Source of the DNA: an uncultured Lachnospiraceae bacterium
Lineage (GTDB): Bacteria; Bacillota; Clostridia; Lachnospirales; Lachnospiraceae
Length of the DNA: 16,776 bases
Reading direction: 5' to 3'
NCBI GenBank assembly: GCA_900554205.1
Contig: USGM01000071.1
Coordinates: 1-16,776, forward strand
Part shown: piece by piece, positions 1 to 6,452 of the stretch
Numbering within the stretch: position 1 is the first letter of the stretch
Layout: the number at the start of each line of letters is the position of its first letter
Translations under genes and position numbers: made by a program
Notes under the pieces: generated by a model
Databases searched by the model: none
Seen by the model: the letters and a program-made list of their open reading frames with translations, nothing else
What the model was told of the DNA's origin: nothing

Positions 1-320
1 GGCATGAAGTTATAACAGACACACTTCACCCCAGCCTCCGCCACACGGCGGATATTCTGACAGAAATTTCCGATATAAAAGTCTCTGGTCTCTTTCCCGA
101 GCTTGATGTCCTCATGTACGGGAATGCTCTCCACGACCTCAAAATGCAATCCGGCAGCCTCAATCTCTTGCTTCAGTTCCGCAATGCTCTCCCTGCTCCA
201 GACCTCTCCCACCGGCACATCATACACCGCCGTGACAACCGTATGCATACCGGGGATCTGCCTGATGTCCTGCAGAGTGACCTTATCTGATTTTCCATAC
301 CAACGAAATGACAGCTTCAT
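1..320 (-). CDS. uxuA: Mannonate dehydratase, N-terminal part (runs off the window start)
   Basis: UxuA dehydrates D-mannonate to 2-keto-3-deoxy-D-gluconate in cytoplasmic glucuronate breakdown. Only the first 106 residues are present; the rest lies before position 1. The visible part begins MKLSFRWYG and carries the family's N-terminal landmarks: IRQIPGMHTVVTAVYDVPVG (about residues 19-38), then VPVHEDIKLGK, and CVCYNFMP at the edge. I recognise this as the TIM-barrel start of UxuA, where full-length proteins are about 350-360 residues. The ATG at 320 is preceded by GAGG six bases upstream, a good ribosome binding site. A terminator separates it from the upstream lipoprotein gene, so it probably starts its own transcript. 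Identification rests on remembered family sequence; I am fairly sure. Confidence 0.88.
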   Translation of the reverse strand, partial: MKLSFRWYGKSDKVTLQDIRQIPGMHTVVTAVYDVPVGEVWSRESIAELKQEIEAAGLHFEVVESIPVHEDIKLGKETRDFYIGNFCQNIRRVAEAGVKCVCYNFM

Positions 321-345
321 ACCTTACCTCGTTTTCATATCTTCG

Positions 346-374
346 AGTATAGTATGGGCAGACATCGGTAAAAT
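346..374 (-). promoter_or_regulatory. uxuA: Weak candidate promoter for uxuA
   Basis: TATACT (346-351, minus strand) makes a good -10 and lies about 25 bases before the uxuA start. The hexamer 17 bases upstream (369-374, ATTTTA) is a poor -35. The position, just after the preceding gene's terminator, is sensible. An activator could compensate for the weak -35, but no operator is visible. Confidence 0.33.
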
Positions 375-396
375 ATGCAGACGGGGATAAATCTTT

Positions 397-439
397 TCAA
401 AAACATGAGGCGGATATCCTTTTCGGGAATATCCACCTC
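397..439 (-). terminator. Intrinsic terminator after the small lipoprotein gene
   Basis: On the minus strand GAGGTGGATAT (439-429) pairs with ATATCCGCCTC (417-407) as an 11-bp stem with one U-G pair, followed by a short T run at 404-398. It sits about 30 bases past the lipoprotein stop codon and separates that gene from uxuA. Confidence 0.75.
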
Positions 440-469
440 TTATAAGTGTTCGTTTCTTTTCTGGAACTC

Positions 470-940
470 TTAGGATGCGCTTGCAACAGCTGCTGCAATT
501 GCATCTGCTTCCTCTTCGGTCAGACGTGCTGCCGCATACATTTCTCCATCATCTGTTATAAGATAGATATCCTCGCCATTCTCCAGATATCCCATCTGCA
601 TTGCTCCTACCGTTACCAGCAGATATTCTGTTCCGTCGTCTAACTGTGCATTTTCTACTATGTACTCTGCAAAAACCTCACCTGTTCCATCATTTACATA
701 AGCGATGTCTCCTGCCGCTCCCTCGTAGAATGCGATCATGAAGTCACTGCCATTTCCATCAGCAGCATAAAAGCCATCTACAAAGGTTACCTCAGTGCCC
801 GCTGCTTCGTCATTATCATCCTGCACTTCCTCCTGCACAGATGCATCTGCAACATCAGCCTCCTCGGATCCACCGCAGCCTGCCAGCATTGCTGCTCCCA
901 TCACACCTACAATCATCATTGTCAAAAGTTTCTTCTTCAT
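470..940 (-). CDS. Small secreted lipoprotein of unknown function
   Basis: 156 residues from the ATG at 940, chosen because GAGGAG lies about 10 bases upstream and because the protein then opens with a clean lipoprotein signal peptide: MKKK, a hydrophobic stretch, and the lipobox LAGC with the lipidated cysteine at residue 22. An upstream in-frame start would add 23 Arg-rich residues before the signal peptide and is rejected. After Cys22 comes an acidic linker (about residues 26-50, many Asp and Glu), then a compact region rich in Gly, Asp and Tyr that looks like a small beta domain, ending in an Ala-rich helix. I do not recognise the family. It should be anchored on the outer face of the membrane. 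It follows the LuxR-type regulator with a gap of about 116 bases and ends at a terminator, so control by that regulator is possible but unproven. Confidence 0.82.
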   Translation of the reverse strand: MKKKLLTMMIVGVMGAAMLAGCGGSEEADVADASVQEEVQDDNDEAAGTEVTFVDGFYAADGNGSDFMIAFYEGAAGDIAYVNDGTGEVFAEYIVENAQLDDGTEYLLVTVGAMQMGYLENGEDIYLITDDGEMYAAARLTEEEADAIAAAVASAS

Positions 941-968
941 TTTAATTCTCCTCCTCGTGATTATCCTT

Positions 969-983
969 GCGCGCTTTGCGCGC
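969..983 (-). other. Perfect GC hairpin in the 5' region of the lipoprotein mRNA
   Basis: GCGCGC (969-974) and GCGCGC (978-983) form a 6-bp all-GC stem around a 3-base loop, 29 bases before the lipoprotein start codon. No T run follows in the minus direction, so it is not an intrinsic terminator for the upstream regulator gene. It may be a 5' UTR stem affecting stability or translation, or chance. Confidence 0.45.
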
Positions 984-1021
984 TCAACTCCATCGACCAT
1001 TCTAGCCATCTGTTCTCAAAA

Positions 1022-1050
1022 AGTATAGTACCCCTATGGCTACTTTTCCT
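1022..1050 (-). promoter_or_regulatory. Weak candidate promoter for the lipoprotein gene
   Basis: TATACT (1022-1027) is a good -10. The hexamer 17 bases upstream (1045-1050, AGGAAA) is a poor -35. It lies in the gap between the LuxR-type gene and the lipoprotein gene. The alternative is read-through from the regulator gene, as no terminator separates the two. Confidence 0.3.
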
Positions 1051-1056
1051 GCTTTT

Positions 1057-3468
1057 TCATTCCATCGGTGTACCGGTTCCCTCGGCTGCATCCATTCTCC
1101 CACGGTGAACCAGACCGAGCCTTGCCGCCTTTCTCTCTGCCTCAGCCCTTCCTTTTACCGCAAGTTTTTTATATATATTTCTGTTGTGCTTCTTCAGTCC
1201 ATCATAGGATATTTTAAGCTCTGTGCAGATTTCATCCATAGTCATCCCCCCACACAGCATCGATAAAACCTGCATTTCACGGTTTGTAAGAGCTATCGTT
1301 TCCCTCGGGATAAATCGCATATAGTCGGGATAGCCCGCTGCCACCCGGAAGCATTCCCTATAAATCTCTGCCGCATACGCATCGTCAATATCAGAAAGCT
1401 CCCCATTCTCCCTCATTTGCGTAAGCAGTGGAAGCACTGACGCCCCCTCAATCGTGAAAAGCCTTGTGAAATGATACTCTGATGCTTTTTTCACAGCCCT
1501 TCTCAGGCATTCCTTCCAGTGTTCATCCCCCATGCGATATAGAACGACCGCCTTTAGCAGTTCATTCTCCATCCAGTAAAAATGTCTCTCGTACGAGAAA
1601 AAGTATCCCTCCAGAAAGGCCGCAAGGTCGAAAGCCTCCTCGAGGCGATTTTCTGAAATAAGGCAGCGCAGCTTTACCATCTGCCGGTATCTGTCAAGAA
1701 TACAGAAGGAAACCCTCGCATCCGGAACGGTCTCTATATAGTTCTCTGCATCTGCATTGGAGCCGCCGAACAGGGATATCCACACCCCAAAGGCTTCCAG
1801 ATTCGGCAGGAGCTGTACTGCCTTCTCCTGTCTCACCTTCTCATTAAAAGCTTCCGCTATCCGTCTTGCTGCCGTTAATTGCCGCTCTATCAGATGCTGC
1901 CGTACCTGAATCCCTACCGCCACAAAGCAAATTTCAATCCTTCCTTCATGTGCCGCAGCTTCAAATCCATCTCCGCATCTTGTCAGGACCTCGTATGCCG
2001 GCATTGTCCCTTTTTCAAATCCGCTCTCTGCCAGTGCAATGGTTGTAAGGCCTTTTCCGTATCTCCCCAGAATGACCTCCACAGATTTTCCCATGAATCT
2101 GGCAATCTGAGTGTCATTCTTTGACCACTCGCAGAAATCCAGACCGCCGTTCATAAGGGACGGCAGATTTCCTGTCACGCAAAGCTCCGGCAATACCATA
2201 TCCTCTTTCCGGATAAGTGCAAAGACCTTCTTCATCATGCGCAGCGTGCCCTTTGTCCCCCTGTGAGGAAGTGATATGTCCAGATAAGCAAGCCGTGATC
2301 TGGCTTCCCTCCGCTGCTCCCTGCTGTTGCCTTTGTCCTTACTAAAAAGTTCCAGCTCATGATACCACTTTTCGGATTCGTCCGGCTTAAGAAGCAGAGC
2401 ATACAGCATACTCATCCCCGCCATAAGCACAGGCAGCTTTCTCAGCTCCTCTCTTGGAAATTCCAGATAGTAATCCTTGGTCTCCACATAATGACCTGTC
2501 CCCGGATGTGTATTGGCATTATAGATTAATAATTCCTTTACGCACTGTATTTCTCCTGCTTTTTTATAATACTTCAGTGCATCCGGAATGTTACCCTTTC
2601 TCTTAAAATACTCCGCCGCCCTGCAATAGTTCTCTGTTATCTCTTTCTTTGACCATATGAGATTCTGTTTCCAGCAGTAATATCCCCTTATTTCCGGACG
2701 TATCGAATAATAGCCATCCCTTTTCACCTGGAGCTGGCTCATGGCTTCGTAGCAGTATTCCATTACTCTTCCAACGCTTTCGTCACCAGTAAGTGCTTCT
2801 GCCATTTCCTGCGTAAATTCATCATACCGACATACGCACAGAGCAAAATGACGAAATTCCGCTGTGTATTGCTTATCATAATAGCTGTCCCATAAGTGGT
2901 AGATATCCTGCCAGACTGCAGCCTTCATATCCTCCGAGTATCTATTTCCATTCTCCATTCTTGCTGCATAGCAGTGAAGTGCACGCACATATCCCTGTGA
3001 GGCCTCCGTTATCAGTGCCGCATCTTCCGGGTGGAGCTGTATGCCGCGCCCTCTGAAAAACTCCTTCACCTCCTTCTCCCCGAAAGCAAAGTCCTTTTCC
3101 TGTATCCTCACAAAGCCAAGATCCATCTCCTCACTCGCAAGATATTTCGGCACTGCCCCTCTCGTAAGCATGAGTACCTGAATACCCGGAGTATGCAGGA
3201 GCTCTCGCAGACAGCCTACCGCTTCCTCTTCCCAAAGCCATTGCATATCCTCCACGATGACCACACTTCCCCGAAAATCCTTCCAGACTGGCTTTTCACG
3301 AATGCTTCCACTCTCACAGTGCAATAGGAGCGGCTTTTTCCTCCGGCAGTAATACTCTGCCGCCGCTGTCTTTCCCCAGCCGCCCGCTGCCGTCATAATA
3401 ACAGGCGCAAAAAGCTCCTCTGCACTTTTCAGCTTTTCATATACTCTCGGCACTTTGATATATCCCAT
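1057..3468 (-). CDS. MalT/LAL-type ATPase transcriptional regulator with C-terminal LuxR HTH
   Basis: 803 residues from the ATG at 3468, chosen because AGAGAGGAG lies 10 bases upstream; a longer in-frame form from 3540 adds 24 residues lacking any family feature. Near the N terminus is a Walker A loop, AAGGWGKT (27-34), and a Walker B strand, VVIVED (69-74), of a STAND-type NTPase. A long helical middle resembles the MalT-like TPR region. The C terminus (about 727-787) is a LuxR-type helix-turn-helix: LTNREMQVLSML, then GLKKHNRNIYKKL as the recognition helix. Proteins of this layout bind ATP and an inducer, oligomerise and activate transcription; the inducer cannot be read from the sequence. 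No receiver domain or membrane segment is seen. Neighbours are tRNA-Gly upstream and a secreted lipoprotein downstream, so the target may be local. Confidence 0.88.
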   Translation of the reverse strand: MGYIKVPRVYEKLKSAEELFAPVIMTAAGGWGKTAAAEYYCRRKKPLLLHCESGSIREKPVWKDFRGSVVIVEDMQWLWEEEAVGCLRELLHTPGIQVLMLTRGAVPKYLASEEMDLGFVRIQEKDFAFGEKEVKEFFRGRGIQLHPEDAALITEASQGYVRALHCYAARMENGNRYSEDMKAAVWQDIYHLWDSYYDKQYTAEFRHFALCVCRYDEFTQEMAEALTGDESVGRVMEYCYEAMSQLQVKRDGYYSIRPEIRGYYCWKQNLIWSKKEITENYCRAAEYFKRKGNIPDALKYYKKAGEIQCVKELLIYNANTHPGTGHYVETKDYYLEFPREELRKLPVLMAGMSMLYALLLKPDESEKWYHELELFSKDKGNSREQRREARSRLAYLDISLPHRGTKGTLRMMKKVFALIRKEDMVLPELCVTGNLPSLMNGGLDFCEWSKNDTQIARFMGKSVEVILGRYGKGLTTIALAESGFEKGTMPAYEVLTRCGDGFEAAAHEGRIEICFVAVGIQVRQHLIERQLTAARRIAEAFNEKVRQEKAVQLLPNLEAFGVWISLFGGSNADAENYIETVPDARVSFCILDRYRQMVKLRCLISENRLEEAFDLAAFLEGYFFSYERHFYWMENELLKAVVLYRMGDEHWKECLRRAVKKASEYHFTRLFTIEGASVLPLLTQMRENGELSDIDDAYAAEIYRECFRVAAGYPDYMRFIPRETIALTNREMQVLSMLCGGMTMDEICTELKISYDGLKKHNRNIYKKLAVKGRAEAERKAARLGLVHRGRMDAAEGTGTPME

Positions 3469-3561
3469 TGCCGATATACTCCTCTCTGTTTCTTTCTGTC
3501 CGGCAGATGCTATACAGACTACACTGGAACACGGAAGCATGCAGCATCTCGTGACATCAGG

Positions 3562-3602
3562 AAAGCCCAGAAAACACGTATTTAACGCACTCTCTGGGCT
3601 TT
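3562..3602 (-). terminator. Possible weak terminator behind tRNA-Gly
   Basis: AAAGCCCAGA (3602-3593, minus strand) and TCTGGGCTTT (3571-3562) form a perfect 10-bp stem around a long 21-base loop, just downstream of the tRNA. The T run is short (part of the stem, then CC), so termination may be incomplete and the LuxR-type gene may be read from the tRNA promoter. Confidence 0.5.
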
Positions 3603-3605
3603 TAA

Positions 3606-3676
3606 AGCAGATAACGGGAATCGAACCCGCCTCCTCAGCTTGGGAAGCTGATGTACTACCGATATACTATATCTGC
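3606..3676 (-). tRNA. tRNA-Gly (anticodon CCC)
   Basis: A 71-base cloverleaf fits completely: acceptor GCAGATA / TATCTGC, D stem GTAT / GTAC, anticodon stem TCAGC / GCTGA around the loop TTCCCAA (anticodon CCC, reading GGG), a 4-base variable loop and the T arm GCGGG TTCGATT CCCGT with one G-T pair. The discriminator base is T, as usual for bacterial glycine tRNAs. No CCA is encoded. It stands alone between the Cof-type phosphatase and the LuxR-type regulator and has its own promoter. Confidence 0.95.
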
Positions 3677-3691
3677 TTACGGAACAAATGT

Positions 3692-3721
3692 ATTATAGCA
3701 TATATTCCGTGAAAATGCCAG
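3692..3721 (-). promoter_or_regulatory. Promoter of tRNA-Gly
   Basis: A perfect TATAAT (3692-3697) lies 15 bases before the tRNA, with CTGGCA (3716-3721, 4 of 6 matches to TTGACA) 18 bases further upstream. Distance and orientation fit a stable-RNA promoter. Confidence 0.75.
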
Positions 3722-3759
3722 AACTTTTTCTGTGCTTTACAAACTTTTTATAACAGCTT

Positions 3760-4545
3760 CTACTCCTCAACTGCCCCGAGCCACTTCAATGCCTTCATTA
3801 TACCATCCTGCTCCACCGCACCCGTGACAAAGTCGGCGATCTCCTTCACATCCTCCGTAGCATTTCCCATTGCAATCCCAATATGCGCGCGCTCGATCAT
3901 CGGAATATCGTTGCTGCTGTCTCCGATTGCGACCGTCTCCTCCACGGGAATGCCCAGCTTCTCCGCCACAAGCTCTATGGCGCTCGCCTTTGAACAGCCC
4001 TTCGGCATGATCTCAAAATATCCTTCCTTGCGATCCACAAAGTCAAGCCAGCCCTCAAACTCCTGCCGGAAGGCATCCATCTTCTTCACATCATCGACAT
4101 AGGCATAAAACTTGTCAAACTGCCCGAGTCCAGCATCAAAATTGTCGTAGCCGTAGCCGTCAAAGCGCTTCAAAAATTCCCGGAAGGTGTCTGTGACGAT
4201 CTTTTCTTCTTCCTCCAGATAGTTGTTGTCACTTCCCTCGAGGCATGCGTCAATCCGGTATTTTCGCAGACCTTCGACAATGCGTCGGCTCTCCTCCACC
4301 GTAAAGCTCTTGTGAAACAGGGTCTCTCCATGGTATACCACCATTGTGCCACAGCCGAGCGCCAGACCGTCAAATTCTGTCTGCCCGGTGATCTCCTCAC
4401 CTACGAGCGCCAGCGTCCTGCCGGTATTTACCATGCAAATATGCCCATTTGCTCTTGCCTGCTGTATGGCGCTTCTGGCGCTCTCCGGCATTGTTCTTCC
4501 ATCCTCGCCCACAAGCGTTCCGTCAATATCAAAAAAAATCAGCAT
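3760..4545 (-). CDS. Cof-type HAD-family hydrolase (sugar-phosphate-type phosphatase)
   Basis: 261 residues from the ATG at 4545, chosen for AAGGAG seven bases upstream and because the protein then begins directly with the catalytic strand MLIFFDIDGTL. HAD motif I is DIDGT (6-10, nucleophile Asp6 and acid/base Asp8), motif II is NTGRT (40-44), motif III a lysine in KGCSKASAI (probably Lys186), motif IV GDSSND (208-213). The region between motifs II and III is the size of the type C2B cap of the Cof family. Such enzymes dephosphorylate small substrates (sugar phosphates, FMN, PLP) in the cytoplasm, and the substrate cannot be told from sequence. It is separated from rplT upstream by a strong terminator, and no clear terminator follows it. 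Confidence 0.9.
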   Translation of the reverse strand: MLIFFDIDGTLVGEDGRTMPESARSAIQQARANGHICMVNTGRTLALVGEEITGQTEFDGLALGCGTMVVYHGETLFHKSFTVEESRRIVEGLRKYRIDACLEGSDNNYLEEEEKIVTDTFREFLKRFDGYGYDNFDAGLGQFDKFYAYVDDVKKMDAFRQEFEGWLDFVDRKEGYFEIMPKGCSKASAIELVAEKLGIPVEETVAIGDSSNDIPMIERAHIGIAMGNATEDVKEIADFVTGAVEQDGIMKALKWLGAVEE

Positions 4546-4576
4546 ACTCTTTCTCCTTCCCGGCATTTACCACACT

Positions 4577-4636
4577 AAAAAATACAGTTGCGGCCGGCCG
4601 GAAGTTCCTCCTGCCACAGCCATAACTGTATTTTTT
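4577..4636 (-). terminator. Terminator of the infC-rpmI-rplT operon
   Basis: AAAAAATACAGTT (4577-4589) and AACTGTATTTTTT (4624-4636) are exact inverted copies, giving a 13-bp stem whose AT end supplies the U run in either direction. The 34-base loop contains the palindrome GGCCGGCC. It lies 23 bases past rplT and could terminate from both strands. Confidence 0.8.
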
Positions 4637-4659
4637 ACAAGAATCTATAATCGATTCAT

Positions 4660-5016
4660 TTATGCAACCTTGGACTTCGCCAGCTCAGCAAGTGTCTTGA
4701 AGCCTTCTGCATCGTTGACTGCCATCTCTGCCAGCATCTTTCTGTTCATATCAACTCCAGCAAGCTTCAGACCATACATAAACTTGCTGTAGGAAAGTCC
4801 GTTGATTCTTGCAGCTGCATTGATACGAGCGATCCAGAGCTGTCTGAACTGACGCTTTCTCTCTTTTCTGCCTGCATAGGAGCTGGTCAGAGCTCTCATA
4901 ACAGACTGCTTTGCTACTCTGTACTGCTTGCTTCTTGCTCCCCTGTAGCCCTTTGCAAGCTTTAATACTCTATTGTGCTTCTTCTTGGCATTTAAGCCGC
5001 CTTTGATTCTTGCCAT
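4660..5016 (-). CDS. rplT: 50S ribosomal protein L20
   Basis: 118 residues, the usual L20 length, starting MARIKGGLNAKKKHNRVLKL. The Lys/Arg-rich extended N-terminal half binds 23S rRNA and is needed early in 50S assembly. The C-terminal half (from about residue 60, LWIARINAAARINGLSYSKF) is the globular domain that in Bacillus also binds its own operon leader. The start has AGGAGG about nine bases upstream. It follows rpmI by 24 bases and is the last gene of the infC operon, ahead of a strong terminator. Autogenous control at the leader upstream of infC is known for low-GC Gram-positives and is likely here. Confidence 0.98.
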   Translation of the reverse strand: MARIKGGLNAKKKHNRVLKLAKGYRGARSKQYRVAKQSVMRALTSSYAGRKERKRQFRQLWIARINAAARINGLSYSKFMYGLKLAGVDMNRKMLAEMAVNDAEGFKTLAELAKSKVA

Positions 5017-5040
5017 TTCTTCTCTTCCTCCTTACCAGAC

Positions 5041-5238
5041 TTATAAATAGGGTAAAATCTTCTTCATATTCTTTACGTTTGTTGCATCCGTCATAGCAGG
5101 CTTTCTCAGATTACGCTTATTCTTCGTAGTCTTCTTAGTTAAGATATGGCGCTTGTAAGCCTTATTTCTCTTCAGCTTACCGGTTCCCGTCACTTTAAAA
5201 CGCTTTGCAGCTGCTCTGCTTGTCTTCATCTTGGGCAT
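5041..5238 (-). CDS. rpmI: 50S ribosomal protein L35
   Basis: 65 residues, normal for L35, beginning MPKMKTSRAAAKRFKVTGTG and strongly basic throughout, ending KKILPYL. It is a small structural protein of the large subunit. The start follows AGGAGG at normal spacing. It is the middle gene of infC-rpmI-rplT, with a gap of about 60 bases after infC and 24 before rplT, and no internal terminator on either side. Family and operon position are clear. Confidence 0.98.
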   Translation of the reverse strand: MPKMKTSRAAAKRFKVTGTGKLKRNKAYKRHILTKKTTKNKRNLRKPAMTDATNVKNMKKILPYL

Positions 5239-5300
5239 AACATATTCCTCCTAAACATAATTTAATCTATTTTAACTTTTGCTAACCAGCGTGCAGTACA

Positions 5301-5807
5301 CTAGCGCTTTTCAGTTAAAAACATTGTCATACTTCTGCCTTCCACCTTTGGTGCTTTCTCAACAACCGAAATATCGGAAAGGCTCTGGGCGAAATCGTCC
5401 AGAATGTGCTTGCTGCTGTTCATATGAGCCATCTCACGGCCGCGGAAACGAAGTGTGATCTTCACCTTGTCTCCCTTTGTCAGGAACTTTCTCGCAGCGT
5501 TGATCTTCGTGTTCAGATCATTGGTATCAATGTTGGGAGACAACCGGATCTCCTTAATCTCGATAACCTTCTGCTTCTTCTTTGCTTCCTTTTCTTTTCT
5601 GATCTGTTCGTACTTGTACTTGCCGTAATCGACAATCTTACACACAGGAGGCTTTGCCGTGGGCGCTATCTTTACCAGATCCAGCCCTGCATCCTCTGCC
5701 ATCTTCATGGCATCTCTCGCAGACATGATTCCCAGCTGCTCGCCATTCTCACCGATCAGACGGATTTCCTTGTCTCTGATCTGCTCGTTAATCATTAAAT
5801 CGCTAAT
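5301..5807 (-). CDS. infC: Translation initiation factor IF-3, probable AUU start codon
   Basis: IF-3 binds the 30S subunit, prevents premature joining of 50S and checks start codon-anticodon pairing. From the ATT at 5807 the protein has 168 residues: N-terminal domain about 1-75 (ISDLMINEQIRDKEIRLIGE), linker near 76-83 with many Lys and Glu, and C-terminal domain to the end (KVIEIKEIRLSPNIDTND through FLTEKR). Start choice: GGAGGG is exactly seven bases before ATT. The ATG at 5822 overlaps that Shine-Dalgarno sequence, and the ATG at 5798 is too far from it. AUU starts are known for infC in E. coli and Geobacillus stearothermophilus, where IF-3 represses its own initiation at this codon. 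First gene of the operon with rpmI and rplT, behind an attenuated leader. Confidence 0.95.
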   Translation of the reverse strand: MSDLMINEQIRDKEIRLIGENGEQLGIMSARDAMKMAEDAGLDLVKIAPTAKPPVCKIVDYGKYKYEQIRKEKEAKKKQKVIEIKEIRLSPNIDTNDLNTKINAARKFLTKGDKVKITLRFRGREMAHMNSSKHILDDFAQSLSDISVVEKAPKVEGRSMTMFLTEKR

Positions 5808-5989
5808 GGTCGTACCCTCCATATAAGAAAATATAAAAAAGGTGGACAGCATAGCTATCCACCTAAATCTTCTTCTCACAGTCTCTTGCACGGCAATGTC
5901 ACGGACTGTTAAAATCTGAACACTTACTGACCTAGTTGTCGTAAGGTGAGAGTGGATACTCTGCTTGCTGGCACGCTTTCTTCACATGC
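5808..5989 (-). promoter_or_regulatory. infC operon leader RNA (L20-leader-like attenuator)
   Basis: About 180 bases lie between the inferred transcription start (near 5989) and infC, too long for a plain 5' UTR. They end in an intrinsic terminator (5834-5864). Upstream, TATCCAC (5958-5952, minus strand) is exactly complementary to GTGGATA (5862-5856), the 5' arm of that terminator, so the two pairings exclude each other and the upstream segment can act as antiterminator. In Bacillus subtilis, L20 binds the leader of this operon and promotes premature termination; the arrangement here fits, but I cannot confirm the L20-binding fold by eye. Confidence 0.75.
5834..5864 (-). terminator. Leader attenuator terminator before infC
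   Basis: AGGTGGATAGC (5864-5854) pairs with GCTGTCCACCT (5850-5840) across a 3-base loop as an 11-bp stem with one U-G pair, followed by TTTTTT (5839-5834). It lies between the promoter and the infC Shine-Dalgarno sequence, so it must be regulated or leaky. Confidence 0.88.
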
Positions 5990-5995
5990 TTAAAC

Positions 5996-6024
5996 AGAAT
6001 ACCACACTCTCTATCCCTTGTCAA
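5996..6024 (-). promoter_or_regulatory. Promoter of infC-rpmI-rplT
   Basis: A perfect TTGACA (6019-6024), a 17-base spacer and TATTCT (5996-6001). The -35 lies just after the stop codon of the DUF1540 gene, with no terminator between, so read-through from upstream may also feed the leader. Confidence 0.88.
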
Positions 6025-6032
6025 CAACTTTT

Positions 6033-6353
6033 TTACTTTTCTTCAAAGGTTGCACAGGCTGTTCCCTGACAGCTGCATGCGCCGCAGCCCTTGATGTCCA
6101 CATGACCTGCGGTACACTTATAGTCAGAGTTATAGCTGCACTTTGTCGCCTCACAGTCGATGCTGATCGTATTGCAGGCATGGCAGGTAGAATTCTTGAA
6201 GGAATCCTGTCCTTCCCTTCTCTGCGAAAAGCTCTCACAGCATGTCTCGTCACAACAGCATGCATTCTTGCCGCCTACAAGGATGTCTCCCTTGCTGCAA
6301 AGATGCTGGTCGTTGTAGGTACAATTATCCACTGCACATTTTAAATCTGCCAT
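6033..6353 (-). CDS. Tandem DUF1540 cysteine-rich protein
   Basis: 106 residues with 17 cysteines, made of two copies of one motif. Copy 1 (about 4-42) has C6-x4-C11-x-YN-x4-C19, an I-x-V strand, a CCC cluster (32-34), then TCC and F42. Copy 2 (about 65-103) repeats it: C67-x4-C72-SYN-x4-C80, C90, C93, C95, then TAC and F103. A linker with C57-x2-C60 joins them. This is the DUF1540 pattern, found in Clostridia, often doubled; the function is unknown, and metal binding is plausible from the cysteine spacing. There is no signal peptide. GGAGGA precedes the start at good spacing. The gene lies 99 bases after thrS without a clear terminator and may be read with it; the infC promoter begins immediately after it. 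Confidence 0.85.
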   Translation of the reverse strand: MADLKCAVDNCTYNDQHLCSKGDILVGGKNACCCDETCCESFSQRREGQDSFKNSTCHACNTISIDCEATKCSYNSDYKCTAGHVDIKGCGACSCQGTACATFEEK

Positions 6354-6452
6354 CGTTTTTCCTCCATTCTGTCACTCCAGCAGTCTGCTTCCCTATTTGC
6401 AGACCTGTCTACAGTATGGAACATTCGGCAGTAAATTATGCGTGGTTTTGAT

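Noticed and set aside
3469..3540. Longer N terminus for the LuxR-type regulator (start at 3540)
   Set aside because: It has no Shine-Dalgarno sequence, whereas AGAGAGGAG lies at workable distance before 3468; the added residues are not family-like.
3606..3676. tRNA-Gly as an attachment site for an integrated element
   Set aside because: No integrase gene, no second copy of the tRNA 3' end and no change in composition is seen around it in this window.
5808..5891. Upstream in-frame extension of infC from a GTG at 5891, possibly a leader peptide fused to IF-3
   Set aside because: The extension runs straight through the leader terminator stem and U run, no ribosome binding site precedes the GTG, and IF-3 proteins do not carry such a segment.
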